Source: Sanderia malayensis (lineage: Eukaryota > Cnidaria > Scyphozoa > Semaeostomeae > Pelagiidae). Taken from it: a stretch of DNA of 64,000 bases. Each line of letters opens with the position of its first letter. The first letter of the stretch is position 1. The notes below the pieces were generated by a model, which was given only the letters and a program-made list of their open reading frames with translations, was not told where the DNA came from and did no database searches. The DNA is taken from contig RQOL01000763.1 in assembly GCA_013076295.1 (NCBI GenBank), positions 1-64,000 of the forward strand. The letters are read 5' to 3'. Below are positions 1 to 12,960 of the stretch, piece after piece. Position numbers and translations under genes: made by a program.

Positions 1-225
1 AGTCAGGTTTAGCTCTATTAACGTAGATTCATGTGTATTCTGTGGGATTTAATGTAAATATCACGGAAAACAAATAAAAATGGTGTATTTCAATCCGTCA
101 GCTTTACCTGTATATAAAGTTAATTCATGTTTAAATTGTTGGAATTAATGTTAAAATCACGGAAAACAAGTAAAACAAGGGTAATTGAATCAGTCAGGAC
201 TAGCTGTGTTAAGGTGGTTTCATGT

Positions 226-2830
226 GTAAATTGTAGGAATGAATGTTAATATAACGGAAAACAAGTGAAAAAAGTGTATTCCAATCAGTCAGTTTTACAT
301 GTATCTAAGTCAATTAATGTGTAAATTTTGGGCATGAATGTTAATATCACGGAAAAAAAGTAAAAATGGTGCATTTCAATCAGCCAGTGTCACCTGTTTT
401 TACGTTAATTCGTGTGTAAATTGTGGGAAAGAATTTTAAAATCACGGAAAAGATGTAAAAAAGGTGTAATTCAATCAATCAGGATTCACTGTATTAATGT
501 GGATTCATGTGTAAATTGTGGGAATGAATGTTAATATCACGGAAAAAAGTGAAAAGGATGAATTTCAATCAGTCCATTTTACCTGGATTAACGTGGATTT
601 ATGTGTAAATTGTGGGAATGAATGTTAAAATCACGGAAAACAAGAGAAAAAGGTGTATTTCAATCAGTCAGTTTTACATGTTTATAAAGTCAATTCATGT
701 GTAAATTGTGGGAATGAATGTTAATATCACGGAAAACATGTATCTAAGTCAATTAATGTATAAATTTTGGGCATGAATGTTAATATCACGGAAAAGAAGT
801 AAAAATGGTGCATTTCAATCAGCCAGTGTCACCTGTTTTTACGTTAATTCGTGTGTAAATTGTGGGAAAGAATTTTAAAATCACGGAAAAGATGTAAAAA
901 AGGTGTAATTCAATCAATCAGGATTCACTGTATTAATGTGGATTCATGTGTAAATTGTGGGAATGAATGTTAATATCACGGAAAAAAGTGAAAAGGATGA
1001 ATTTCAATCAGTCCATTTTACCTGTATTAACGTGGATTTATGTGTAAATTGTGGGAATTAATTTTAATATCACGGATAACAAGTAAAAATGGTGTTATTC
1101 AATCAGTCAGTTTGCCCAGTATTTTCGTCAATTCATGTGTAAATTGTGGGAATGAATGTTAATATCACGGAAAAAAGTGAAAAGGGTGAATTTCAATTAG
1201 TCAATTTTACCTGTATTAACGTAGATTCATGCGTAAATTGTGGAATGAATGTTAATATCACGGAACAAAAGTAAAAAGGGTGTATTTCACAATCAATCAA
1301 TTTTAGCTGTATTAACGTGGATTTATGTCTGAATTGTGGGAATGAACGTCAATATCACGGAAAACAAGTGAAAAAAGTGTATTTCAATCAGTCAGTTTTA
1401 CATGTATCTAAGTCAACTAATGTGTAAATTTTGGGCTTGAATGTTAATATCACAGAAAACAAGTAAAAATGGTGCATTTCAATCAGCCAGTGTCACCTGT
1501 TTTTACGTTAATTCGTGTGTAACTTGAGGGAAAGAATTTTAAAATCACGGAAAAGATGTAAAAAAGGTGTAATTCAATCAATCAGGATTCGCTGTATTAA
1601 CTCGGATTTATGTGTAAATTGTGGGAATCAATGTTAATATCACGGAAAACAAGAAAAAAAGGTGTATTTCAATCAGTCAGTTTTACATGTTTATAAAGTC
1701 AATTCATGTGTAAATTGTGGGAATGAAAGTTAATATCACGGAAAACAATTGAAAAAGGTTTATTTCAATTAGTCAGGTTTAGCTCTATTAACGTAGATTC
1801 ATGTGTATTCTGTGGGATTTAATGTTAAAATCACGGAAAACAAGTAAAACAAGGGTAATTGAATCAGTCAGGACTAGCTGTGTTAAGGTGGTTTCATGTG
1901 TAAGTTGTGGGAATGAATGTTAATATCACGGAAAAAAGTAAAAAGGGAGTATTTCAATCAGTCAGTTTTACATGTATATAAAGTCAATTCATCTGTAAAT
2001 TGTGGGATTGAATGTTAACATCACGGAAGAAAAGGAAAAAGGGTGTATTTCAATCATTTAATTTTTGCTGTATTAACGTGGATTTAAGTCTAAATTGTGG
2101 GAATGAACCAAAATATCACGGAAAAAAGTAAAAAAGGTGTATTTCAATTAGTCAGTTTTAAATGTTTATAAAGTCAATTTATGTGTAAATTGTGGGAAGT
2201 ATTGTTAATATCACGGAAAACAAGTAAAAATGGTGTTATTCAATCAGTCAGTTTGCCCAGTATTTTCGTCAATTCATGTGTAAATTGTGGGAATGAATGT
2301 TAGTATCACGGGAAAAAGTAAAAAGGGTGAATTTCAATGAGTCAATTTTAGCTGTATTAACGTGGATTCATGTGTAAAATGTGGGAATGAATGTAAATAT
2401 CCTGGAAAACAAGTAAAAAAAGGTGTATTTCAATCAGTCAGTTGTACCTGTATATAAAGTCAATTTATGTCTAAATTGTGGGAATTAATGTTAATATCAC
2501 GGAAAACAAGTAAAAATGGTGTTATTCAATCAGTCAGTTTGCCCAGTATTTTTGTCAAATCATGTGTAAATTGTGGGAATGAATGTTAATATCACGGAAA
2601 AAAGTGAAAAAGGTGAATTTCAATCAGTCAATTTTACCTGTATTACCGTAGATTCATGTGTAAATTGTGGGAATGAATGTTAATATCACGGAACAAAAGT
2701 AAAAAGGGTGTATTTCAATCGTCAACTTTAGATGTATTACTCGGGATTTCTGCGTAAATTGTGGGAATGAATGTCAATATCACGGAAAACAAGTAAAAAT
2801 GGTGTATTTCAATCAGTCGGTTTTCTCTGT
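226..2830 (+). repeat. Long-range duplicate, left copy (partner 7374-10075)
   Basis: Marker order and private variants here reappear about 7.15 kb downstream. Offsets agree at several points: ATAACGGAAAAC at 251 and 7399 (7,148 bp), and AGTCAGGTTTAGCTCTATTA at 1771 and 8920 (7,149 bp). After about 1830 the offset becomes 7,245 bp, because this copy lacks roughly one monomer that the partner keeps near 8970-9065. Left of about 226 the two diverge to different linker types, which marks the duplication edge. Confidence 0.8.
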
Positions 2831-5230
2831 ATTAACCTGGATTCATGTGTAAATTGTAGGAATGAATGTTAATATAACGGAAAACAAGTGAAAAAAGTGT
2901 ATTTCAATCAGTCAGTTTTACATGTATCTAAGTCAATTAATGTGTAAATTTTGGGCATGAATGTTAATATCACGGAAAAAAGTAAAAATGGTGCATTTCA
3001 ATCAGCCAGTGTCACCTGTTTTTACGTTAATTCGTGTGTAAATTGTGGGAAAGAATTTTAAAATCACGGAAAAGATGTAAAAAAGGTGTAATTCAATCAA
3101 TCAGGATTCACTGTATTAATGTGGATTCATGTGTAAATTGTGGGAATGAATGTTAATATCACGGAAAAAAGTGAAAAGGATGAATTTCAATCAGTCCATT
3201 TTACCTGGATTAACGTGGATTTATGTGTAAATTGTGGGAATGAATGTTAATATCACGGAAAACAAGAAAAAAAGGTGTATTTCAATCAGTCAGTTTTACA
3301 TGTTTATAAAGTCAATTCATGTGTAAATTGTGGGAATGAAAGTTAATATCACGGAAAACATGTATCTAAGTCAATTAATGTGTAAATTTTGGGCATGAAT
3401 GTTAATATCACGGAAAAAAAGTAAAAATGGGGCATTTCAATCAGCCAGTGTCACCTGTTTTTACGTTAATTCGTGTGTAAATTGTGGGAAAGAATTTTGA
3501 AATCACGGAAAAGATGTAAAAAAGGTGTAATTCAATCAAATCAGGATTCGCTGTATTAACTCGGATTTATGTGTAAATTGTGGGAATGAATGTTAATATC
3601 ACGGAAAACAAGAAAAAAAGGTGTATTTCAATCAGTCAGTTTTACATGTTTATAAAGTCAATTCATGTGTAAATTGTGGGAATGAAAGTTAATATCACGG
3701 AAAACAATTGAAAAAGATTTATTTCAATTAGTCAGGTTTAGCTCTATTAACGTAGATTCATGTGTATTCTGTGGGATTTAATGTTAATATCACGGAAAAC
3801 AAGTAAAAATGGTGTATTTCAATCAGTCAGTTTTACCTGTATATAAAGTTAATTCATGTTTAAATTGTGGGAATTTATGTTAAAATCACGAAAACAAGTA
3901 AGACAAGGGTAATTGAATCAGTCAGGACTAGCTGTGTTAAGGTGGTTTCATGTGTAAATTGTGGGAATGAATGTTAATATCACGGAAAAAAGTAAAAAGG
4001 GAGTATTTCAATCAGTCAGTTTTACATGTATATAAAGTCAATTCATCTGTAAATTGTGGGATTGAATGTTAACATCACGGAAGAAAAGGAAAAAGGGTGT
4101 ATTTCAATCAGTTAATTTTTGCTGTATTAACGTGGATTTAAGTCTATATTGTGGGAATGAACGAAAATATCACGGAAAAAAGTAAAAAAGGTGTATTTCA
4201 ATTAGTCAGTTTTAAATGTTTATAAAGTCAATTTATGTGTAAATTGTGGAAAGTATTGTTAATATCACGGAAAACAAATAAAAATGGTGTTATTCAATCA
4301 GTCAGTTTTCCCAGTATTTTCGTCAATTCATGTGTAACTTGTGGGAATGAATGTTAGTATCACGGGAAAATGTAAAAAGGGTGAATTTCAATGAGTCAAT
4401 TTTAGCTGTATTAACGTGGATTCATGTGTAAAATGTGGGAATGAATGTAAATATCCTGGAAAACAAGTAAAAAAAGGTGTATTTCAATCAGTCAGTTGTA
4501 CCTGTATATAAAGTCAATTTATGTGTAAATTGTGGGAATGAATGTTAATATCACGGAAAAAAGTGAAAAAGGTGAATTTCAATCAGTCAATTTTACCTGT
4601 ATTACCTGTAGATTCATGTGTAAATTGTGGGAATGAATGTTAATATCACGGAACAAAAGTAAAAAGGGTGTATTTCAATCGTCAACTTTAGCTGTATTAC
4701 TCGGGATTTCTGCGTAAATTGTGGGAATGAATGTTAATATCACGGAAAACAAGTAAAAATGGTGTATTTCAATCAGTCGGTTTTCTCTGTATTAACGTGG
4801 ATTCATGTGTAAATTGTAGGAATGAATGTTAATATAACGGAAAACAAGTGAAAAAAGTGTATTTCAATCAGTCAGTTTTACATGTTTATAAAGTCAATTC
4901 ATGTGTAAATTGTGGGAATGAAAGTTAATATCACGGAAAACAATTGAAAGAGGTTTATTTCAATTAGTCAGGTTTAGCTCTATTAACGTAGAATCATGTG
5001 TATTCTGTGGGATTTAATGTTAATATCACGGAAAACAAGTAAAAATGGTGTATTTCAATCAGTCAGTTTTACCTGTATATAAAGTTAATTCATGTTTAAA
5101 TTGTGGGAATTTATGTTAAAATCACGGAAAACAAGTAAAACAAGGGTAATTGAATCAGTCAGGACTAGCTGTGTTAAGGTGGTTTCATGTGTAAATTGTG
5201 GGAATGAATGTTAATATCACGGAAAAAAGT

Positions 5231-6464
5231 AAAAAGAGAGTATTTCAATCAGTCAGTTTTACATGTATATAAAGTCAATTCATCTGTAAATTGTGGGATT
5301 GAATGTTAACATCACGGAAGAAAAGGAAAAAGGATGTATTTCAATCAGTTAATTTTTGCTGTATTAACGTGGATTTAAGTCTAAATTGTGGGAATGAACG
5401 AAAATATCACGGAAAAAAGTAAAAAAGGTGTATTTCAATTAGTCAGTTTTAAATGTTTATAAGGTCAATTTATGTGTAAATTGTGAGAAGTATTGTTAAT
5501 ATCACGGAAAACAAGTAAAAATGGTGTTTTTCAATCAGTCAGTTTGCCCAGTATTTTCGTCAATTCATGTGTAAATTGTGGGAATGAATGTTAGTATCAC
5601 GGGAAAAAGTAAAAAGGGTGAATTTCAATGAGTCATTTTTAGCTGTATTAACGTGGATTCATGTGTAAAATGTGGGAATGAATGTAAATATCCTGGAAAA
5701 CAAGTAAAAAAAGGTGTATTTCAACCAGTCAGTTGTACCTGTATATAAAGTCAATTTATGTGTTAATTATGGGAATTAATGTTAATATCACGGAAAACAA
5801 GTAAAAATGGTGTTATTCAATCAGTCAGTTTGCCCAGTACTTTTGTCAAATCATGTGTAAATTGTGGGAATGAATGTTAATATCACGGAAAAAAGTGAAA
5901 AAGGTGAATTTCAATCAGTCAATTTTACCTGTATTACCGTAGATTCATGTGTAAATTGTGGGAATGAATGTTAATATCACGGAACAAAAGTAAAAAGGGT
6001 GTATTTCAATCGTCAACTTTAGATGTATTACTCGGGATTTCTGCGTAAATTGTGGGAATGAATGTTAATATCACGGAAAACAAGTAAAAATGGTGTATTT
6101 CAATCAGTCGGTTTTCTCTGTATTAACCTGGATTCATGTGTAAATTGTAGGAATGAATGTTAATATAACGGAAAACAAGTGAAAAAAGTGTATTTCAATC
6201 AGTCAGTTTTACATGTATCTAAGTCAATTAATGTGTAAATTTTGGGCATGAATGTTAATATCACGGAAGAAAAGTAAAAATGGTGCATTTCAATCAGCCA
6301 GTGTCACCTGTTTTTACGTTATTTCGTGTGTAAATTGTGGGAAAGAATTTTAAAATCACGGAAAAGATGTAAAAAAGGTGTAATTCAAACAATCAGGATT
6401 CACTGTATTAATGTGGATTCATGTGTAAATTGTGGGAATGAATGTTAATATCACGGAAAAAAGT
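5231..6464 (+). repeat. 13-mer higher-order repeat, copy 1 (1,234 bp)
   Basis: The left half of a perfect-phase tandem pair. The junction GGAAAAAAGT followed by AAAAAGAGAG occurs at 5221-5240 and again at 6455-6474, exactly 1,234 bp apart. The internal marker CGTCAACTTTAGATG lies at 6011 and 7245, again 1,234 bp apart. Thirteen monomers of 94.9 bp fit this length. Nearly all private substitutions are shared, so the duplication looks recent. Confidence 0.85.
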
Positions 6465-7698
6465 AAAAAGAGAGTATTTCAATCAGTCAGTTTTACATGT
6501 ATATAAAGTCAATTCATCTGTAAATTGTGGGATTGAATGTTAACATCACGGAAGAAAAGGAAAAAGGATGTATTTCAATCAGTTAATTTTTGCTGTATTA
6601 ACGTGGATTTAAGTCTAAATTGTGGGAATGAACGAAAATATCACGGAAAAAAGTAAAAAAGGTGTATTTCAATTAGTCAGTTTTCAATGTTTATAAAGTC
6701 AATTTATGTGTAAATTGTGGGAAGTATTGTTAATATCACGGAAAACAAGTCAAAATGGTGTTTTTCAATCAGTCAGTTTGCCCAGTATTTTCGTCAATTC
6801 ATGTGTAAATTGTGGGAATGAATGTTAGTATCACGGGAAAAAGTAAAAAGGGTGAATTTCAATGAGTCAATTTTAGCTGTATTAACGTGGATTCATGTGT
6901 AAAATGTGGGAATGAATGTAAATATCCTGGAAAACAAGTAAAAAAAGGTGTATTTCAATCAGTCAGTTGTACCTGTATATAAAGTCAATTTATGTGTTAA
7001 TTATGGGAATTAATGTTAATATCACGGAAAACAAGTAAAAATGGTGTTATTCAATCAGTCAGTTTGCCCAGTGCTTTTGTCAAATCATGTGTAAATTGTG
7101 GGAATGAATGTTAATATCACGGAAAAAAGTGAAAAAGGTGAATTTCAATCAGTCAATTTTACCTGTATTACCGTAGATTCATGTGTAAATTGTGGGAATG
7201 AATGTTAATATCACGGAACAAAAGTAAAAAGGGTGTATTTCAATCGTCAACTTTAGATGTATTACCCGGGATTTCTGCGTAAATTGTGGGAATGAATGTT
7301 AATATCACGGAAAACAAGTAAAAATGGTGTATTTCAATCAGTCGGTTTTCTCTGTATTAACCTGGATTCATGTGTAAATTGTAGGAATGAATGTTAATAT
7401 AACGGAAAACAAGTGAAAAAAGTGTATTTCAATCAGTCAGTTTTACATGTATCTAAGTCAATTAATGTGTAAATTTTGGGCATGAATGTTAATATCACGG
7501 AAAAAAAGTAAAAATGGTGCATTTCAATCAGCCAGTGTCACCTGTTTTTACGTTAATTCGTGTGTAAATTGTGGGAAAGAATTTTAAAATCACGGAAAAG
7601 ATGTAAAAAAGGTGTAATTCAATCAATCAGGATTCACTGTATTAATGTGGATTCATGTGTAAATTGTGGGAATGAATGTTAATATCACGGAAAAAAGT
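6465..7698 (+). repeat. 13-mer higher-order repeat, copy 2 (1,234 bp)
   Basis: The right half of the 1,234-bp tandem pair. It follows copy 1 directly and ends where the sequence after AAAAAAGT switches to GAAAAGGATG. It differs from copy 1 by only a few substitutions, for example CCAGTGCTTTTG against CCAGTACTTTTG and GTATTACCCGGG against GTATTACTCGGG. Unequal exchange within the array is the simplest origin. Confidence 0.85.
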
Positions 7699-10075
7699 GA
7701 AAAGGATGAATTTCAATCAGTCCATTTTACCTGGATTAACGTGGATTTATGTGTAAGTTGTGGGAATGAATGTTAATATCACGGAAAACAAGAAAAAAAG
7801 GTGTATTTCAATCAGTCAGTTTTACATGTTTATAAAGTCAATTCATGTGTAAATTGTGGGAATGAAAGTTAATATCACGGAAAACATGTATCTAAGTCAA
7901 TTAATGTGTAAATTTTGGGCATGAATGTTAATATCACGGAAAAAAAGTAAAAATGGTGCATTTCAATCAGCCAGTGTCACCTGTTTTTACGTTAATTCGT
8001 GTGTAAATTGTGGGAAAGAATTTTAAAATCACGGAAAAGATGTAAAAAAGGTGTAATTCAATCAATCAGGATTCACTGTATTAATGTGGATTCATGTGTA
8101 AATTGTGGGAATGAATGTTAATATCACGGAAAAAAGTGAAAAGGGTGAATTTCAATCAGTCCATTTTACCTGTATTAACGTGGATTTATGTGTAAATTGT
8201 GGGAATTAATTTTAATATCACGGATAACAAGTAAAAATGGTGTTATTCAATCAGTCAGTTTGCCCAGTATTTTCGTCAATTCATGTGTAAATTGTGGGAA
8301 TGAATGTTAATATCACGGAAAAAAGTGAAAAGGGTGAATTTCAATCAGTCAATTTTACCTGTATTAACGTAGATTCATGCGTAAATTGTGGGAATGAATG
8401 TTAATATCACGGAACAAAAGTAAAAAGGGTGTATTTCACAATCAGTCAATTTTAGCTGTATTAACGTGGATTTATGTCTGAATTGTGGGAAAGAACGTCA
8501 ATATCACGGAAAACAAGTGAAAAAAGTGTATTTCAATCAGTCAGTTTTACATGTATCTAAGTCAATTAATGTGAAAATTTTGGGCTTGAATGTTAATATC
8601 ACAGAAAACAAGTACAAATGGTGCATTTCAATCAGCCAGTGTCACCTGTTTTTACGTTAATTCGTGTGTAACTTGTGGGAAAGAATTTTAAAATCACGGA
8701 AAAGATGTAAAAAAGGTGTAATTCAATCAATCAGGATTCGCTGTATTAACTCGGATTTATGTGTAAATTGTGGGAATGAATGTTAATATCACGGAAAACA
8801 AGAAAAAAAGGTGTATTTCAATCAGTCAGTTTTACATGTTTATAAAGTCAATTCATGTGTAAATTGTGGGAATGAAAGTTAATATCACGGAAAACAATTG
8901 AAAAAGATTTATTTCAATTAGTCAGGTTTAGCTCTATTAACGTAGATTCATGTGTATTCTGTGGATTTAATGTTAATATCACGGAAAACAAGTAAAAATG
9001 GTGTATTTCAATCAGTCAGTTTTACCTGTATATAAAGTTAATTCATGTTTAAATTGTGGGAATTTATGTTAAAATCACGGAAAACAAGTAAGACAAGGGT
9101 AATTGAATCAGTCAGGACTAGCTGTGTTAAGGTGGTTTCATGTGTAAATTGTGGGAATGAATGTTAATATCACGGAAAAAAGTAAAAAAGGAGTATTTCA
9201 ATCAGTCAGTTTTACATGTATATAAAGTCAATTCATCTGTAAATTGTGGGATTGAATGTTAACATCAAGGAAGAAAAGGAAAAAGGGTGTATTTCAATCA
9301 GTTAATTTTAGCTGTATTAACGTGGATTTAAGTCTATATTGTGGGAATGAACGAAAATATCACGGAAAAAAGTAAAAAAGGTGTATTTCAATTAGTCAGT
9401 TTTAAATGTTTATAAAGTCAATTTATGTGTAAATTGTGGAAAGTATTGTTAATATCACGGAAAACAAGTAAAAATGGTGTAATTCAATCAGTCAGTTTTC
9501 CCAGTATTTCCGTCAATTCATGTGTAAATTGTGGGAATGAATGTTAGTATCACGGGAAAATGTAAAAAGGGTGAATTTCAATGAGTCAATTTTAGCTGTA
9601 TTAACGTGGATTCATGTGTAAAATGTGGGAATGAATGTAAATATCCTGGAAAACAAGCAAAAAAAGGTGTATTTCAATCAGTCAGTTGTACCTGTATATA
9701 AAGTCAATTTATGTGTAAATTGTGGGAATTAATGTTAATATCACGGAAAACAAGTAAAAATGGTGTTATTCAATCAGTCAGTTTGCCCAGTAATTTTGTC
9801 AAATCATGTGTAAATTGTGGGAATGAATGTTAATATCACGGAAAAAAGTGAAAAAGGTGAATTTCAATCAGTCAATTTTACCTGTATTACCTGTAGATTC
9901 ATGTGTAAATTGTGGGAATGAATGTTAATATCACGGAACAAAAGTAAAAAGGGTGTATTTCAATCGTCAACTTTAGCTGTATTACTCGGGATTTCTGCGT
10001 AAATTGTCGGAATGAATGTTAATATCACGGAAAACAAGTAAAAATGGTGTATTTCAATCAGTCGGTTTTCTCTGT
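7374..10075 (+). repeat. Long-range duplicate, right copy (partner 226-2830)
   Basis: This is the second member of the 7.15-kb-spaced pair. It retains the monomer lost from the left copy near 1830. The 2860-4860 interval is also closely related to parts of this segment: both share the variants GGAAAGTATTG (4247 and 9438), ATTACCTGTAGATTC (4601 and 9886) and CACGGGAAAATGTAAAAAGG. Block I is therefore a set of overlapping paralogous segments rather than one simple period. Confidence 0.78.
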
Positions 10076-12099
10076 ATTAACGTGGATTCATGTGTAAATT
10101 GTAGGAATGAATGTTAATATAACGGAAAACAAGTGAAAAAAGTGTATTTCAATCAGTCAGCTTTACATGTATCTAAGTCAATTAATGTGTAAATTTTGGG
10201 CATGAATGTTAATATCACGGAAAAAAAGTAAAAATGGTGCATTTCAATCAGCCAGTGTCACCTGTTTTTACGTTAATTCGTGTGTAAATTGTGGGAATAA
10301 ATTTTAAAATCGCGGAAAACAAAAAAAAAGGTGTATTTCAATCAGTCAGTTTTACATGTTTATAAAGTCAATTCATGTGTAAATTGTGGGAATGAAAGTT
10401 AATATCACGGAAAACAATTGAAAAAGGTGTATTTCAATTAGTCAGGTATAGCTCTATTAACGTAGATTCATGTGTATTCTGTGGGATTTAATATTAATAT
10501 CACGGAAAACAAGTAAAAATGGTGTATTTCAATCAGTCAGTTTTACCTGTATATAAAGTTAATTCATGTGTAAAGTGTGGGAATTAATGTTAAAATCACG
10601 GAAAACAAGTAAAACAAGGGTAATTGAATCAGTCAGGACTAGCTGTGTTATAGTGGTTTCATGTGTAAATTGTGGGAATGAATGTTAATATCAAAGAAAA
10701 AAGTAAAAAGGGTGTATTTCAATCAGTCAATTGTAGCTGTATTAACGGGGATTTCTGCGTAAATTGTGGGAATGAATGCTAATATCACGGAAAACAAGTA
10801 AAAAAGTGTATTTCAATTAGTCAGTTATAAATGTTTATAAAGTCAATTTATGTGTCAATTGTGGGAATTAATTTTAATATCACGGAAAAAAAGTAAAAAT
10901 TGTGTTATTCAATCAGTCAGTTTGCCCAGTATTTTCGTCAATTCATGTGTAAATTGTGGGAATGAATGTTAATATCACGGAAAAAAGTGAAAAGGGTTAA
11001 TTTCAATCAGTCAATTTTACCTGTATTAACGTAGATTCATGCGTAAATTGTGGGAATGAATGTTAATATCACGGAACAAAAGTAAAAAGGGTGTATTTCA
11101 ATCAGTCAATTTTAGCTGTATTAACGTGGAGTTATGTCTAAATTCTGGGAATGAACGTCAATATCACGGAAAACAAGTGAAAAAAGTGTATTTCAATCAG
11201 TGAGTTTTACATGTATCTAAGTCAATTAATGTGTAAATTTTGGGCTTGAATGTTAATATCACAGAAAACAAGTAAAAATGGTGCATTTCAATCAGCCAGT
11301 GTCACCTGTGTTTACGTTAATTCGTGTGTAAATTGTGGGAAAGAATTTTAAAATCACGGAAAAGATTTAAAAAAGGTGTAATTCAATCAATCAGGATTCG
11401 CTGTATTAAGGTGGATTCATGTGTAAATTGTGGGAATGAATGTTAATATCACGGAAAAAAGTGAAAAGGGTGAATTTCAATAAGTCCATTTTACCTGTAT
11501 TAACTTGGATTTATGTGTAAATTGTGGGAATGAATGTTAATATCACGGAACAAAAGTAAAAAGGGTGAATTTCAATCAATGAGTTTTAGCTGTATTAACG
11601 TGGATTCATGTGTAAAATGTGGGAATGAATTTAAATATCCCGGAAAACAAGTAAAAATGGTGTATTGCAAACAGTCAGTTTTACCTTTTTATGAAGTCAA
11701 TTCATGTGTAAATTTTGGGAATTAATGTTAAAATCACGGAAAACAAGTAAAAAAAGTGTAATTCAATCAGTCAGGACTAGCTGTATTAAGGCGGATTCAT
11801 GCGTACATTGTGGGAATGAATGTTAATGTCACGGAAAAAAAGTAATAAGGGTGTTTTTCAATAAGTCAATTTTAGCTGTATTAACGGGGATTTCTGCGTA
11901 AATTGTGGGAATGAATGCTTATATCACTGGAAAAATTGAAAAGGGTGTATTTCAATCAGTCAGTTTCCCCTGTATTTACGTTAATTCATGTGTAAATTGT
12001 GGAAATGAATGTTAATATCACTGGAAAAAGTAAAAAGGGTGAATTTCAATCAGTCAGTTTTACATGTACATAAAGTCAATTCATGTGTAAATTGTGGGA

Positions 12100-12879
12100 A
12101 TGAATGCTAATATCACGAAAAAAGTAAAAAGTGTATTTCAATTATCAGTTTTGAATGTTTAAAAGTCAATTTATCTGTCAATTGTGGAATTAATTTTAAT
12201 ATCACGGACAACAAGTAAAATGGTGTTATTCAATCAGTCAGTTTGCCCAGTATTTCGTCAATTCATGTGTAAATTGTGGAATGAATGTTAATATCACGGA
12301 AAAAGTAAAAGGGTGAATTTCAATCAGTCAGTTTTACCTGTACATAAAGTCAATTCATGTGTAAATTGTGGGAATGAATGCTAATATCACGGAAAAAAGT
12401 AAAAAAGGTGTATTTCAATTAGTCAGTTTTAAATGTATATAAAGTCAATTTATGTGTGAATTGTGGGAATTAATTTTAATATCACGGAAAACAAGTAAAA
12501 ATGGTGTTATTCAATCAGTCAGTTGCCCAGTATTTTCGTCAATTCATGTGTAAATTGTGGGAATGAATGTTAATATCACGGAAAAAAGTGAAAAGGGTGT
12601 ATTTTAATCAGTCAATTTTAGCTGTATTAACGTGGAGTTATGTCTAAATTCTGGGAATGAACGTCAATATCACGGAAAACAAGTGAAAAAAGTGTATTTC
12701 AATCAGTCAGTTTTACATGTATCTAAGTCAATTAATGTGTAAATTTTGGGCTTGAATGTTAATATCACAGAAAAAAGTAAAAATGGTGCATTTCAATCAG
12801 CCAGTGTACCTGTTTACGGTTTAATTGACAATGGGTATTATAGACTGTATTAAGTGATTCATGTGTAAATGTGGGAATG

Positions 12880-12943
<64 letters not shown>

Positions 12944-12960
12944 AAATATCCCGGAAAACA
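12100..12960. other. Indel-rich patch, possibly low-quality consensus
   Basis: Monomers here show clusters of one-base losses in homopolymers compared with close paralogues: GTGGAATG for GTGGGAATG, TATTTCGTC for TATTTTCGTC, and GTAAAATGG for GTAAAAATGG. Around 12,825-12,845 about 20 bases (ATTGACAATGGGTATTATAG) do not fit any monomer type. The patch ends at the poly(A) run. The pattern is typical of unpolished long-read sequence, although real decay cannot be excluded. Confidence 0.55.
12885..12941 (+). repeat. 57-base poly(A) run inside a monomer
   Basis: An uninterrupted run of 57 A residues lies inside a satellite monomer. The uninterrupted paralogue near 11626-11642 reads GAATTTAAATATCCCGG. 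Here the left side ends in GAATTT plus A and the right side resumes with TTAAATATCCCGG, so TTAAA is present on both sides. This could be a retroposon tail with a short target duplication, local A expansion, or an assembly artefact. The sequence just upstream (12,815-12,850) is also disturbed, which favours caution. Confidence 0.85.

Larger units (their letters stand above)
1..10310 (+). repeat. Block I: mixed higher-order repeats
   Basis: A satellite region in which about ten monomer variants recur in fixed order. Marker variants include TGTATCTAAGTCAATTAATG (near 300, 743, 2925, 6208, 7445 and 10165), the TATTCTGTGGGATTTAATG monomer (near 30, 1800, 3760, 5000 and 8950) and GTCAACTTTAG followed by a GGGATTTCTGCG monomer (near 2721, 4681, 6011, 7245 and 9966). 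Spacings between markers vary (about 1.23, 1.33, 1.96 and 2.72 kb), so the HOR is irregular, with monomers gained and lost between copies. No non-satellite sequence was seen. Confidence 0.85.

Noticed and set aside
2331..2350. AP-1 type palindrome TGAGTCA in monomers reading CAATGAGTCA
   Set aside because: It arises by one substitution from the usual AATCAGTCA, appears in few monomers, and lacks any sign of selection.
3016..3050. Possible CENP-B box in the TTCGTGTG monomers
   Set aside because: The box core TTCGnnnnAnnCGGG requires A at position 9 and CGGG at positions 12-15. Here TTCGTGTGTAAATTGTGGGA has T at position 9 and no CGGG.
1..10310. CRISPR-like array of regularly spaced repeats
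   Set aside because: The period is filled by related sequence, without short conserved repeats separated by unrelated spacers. There are no cas genes, and the base composition and HOR structure are those of a eukaryotic satellite.
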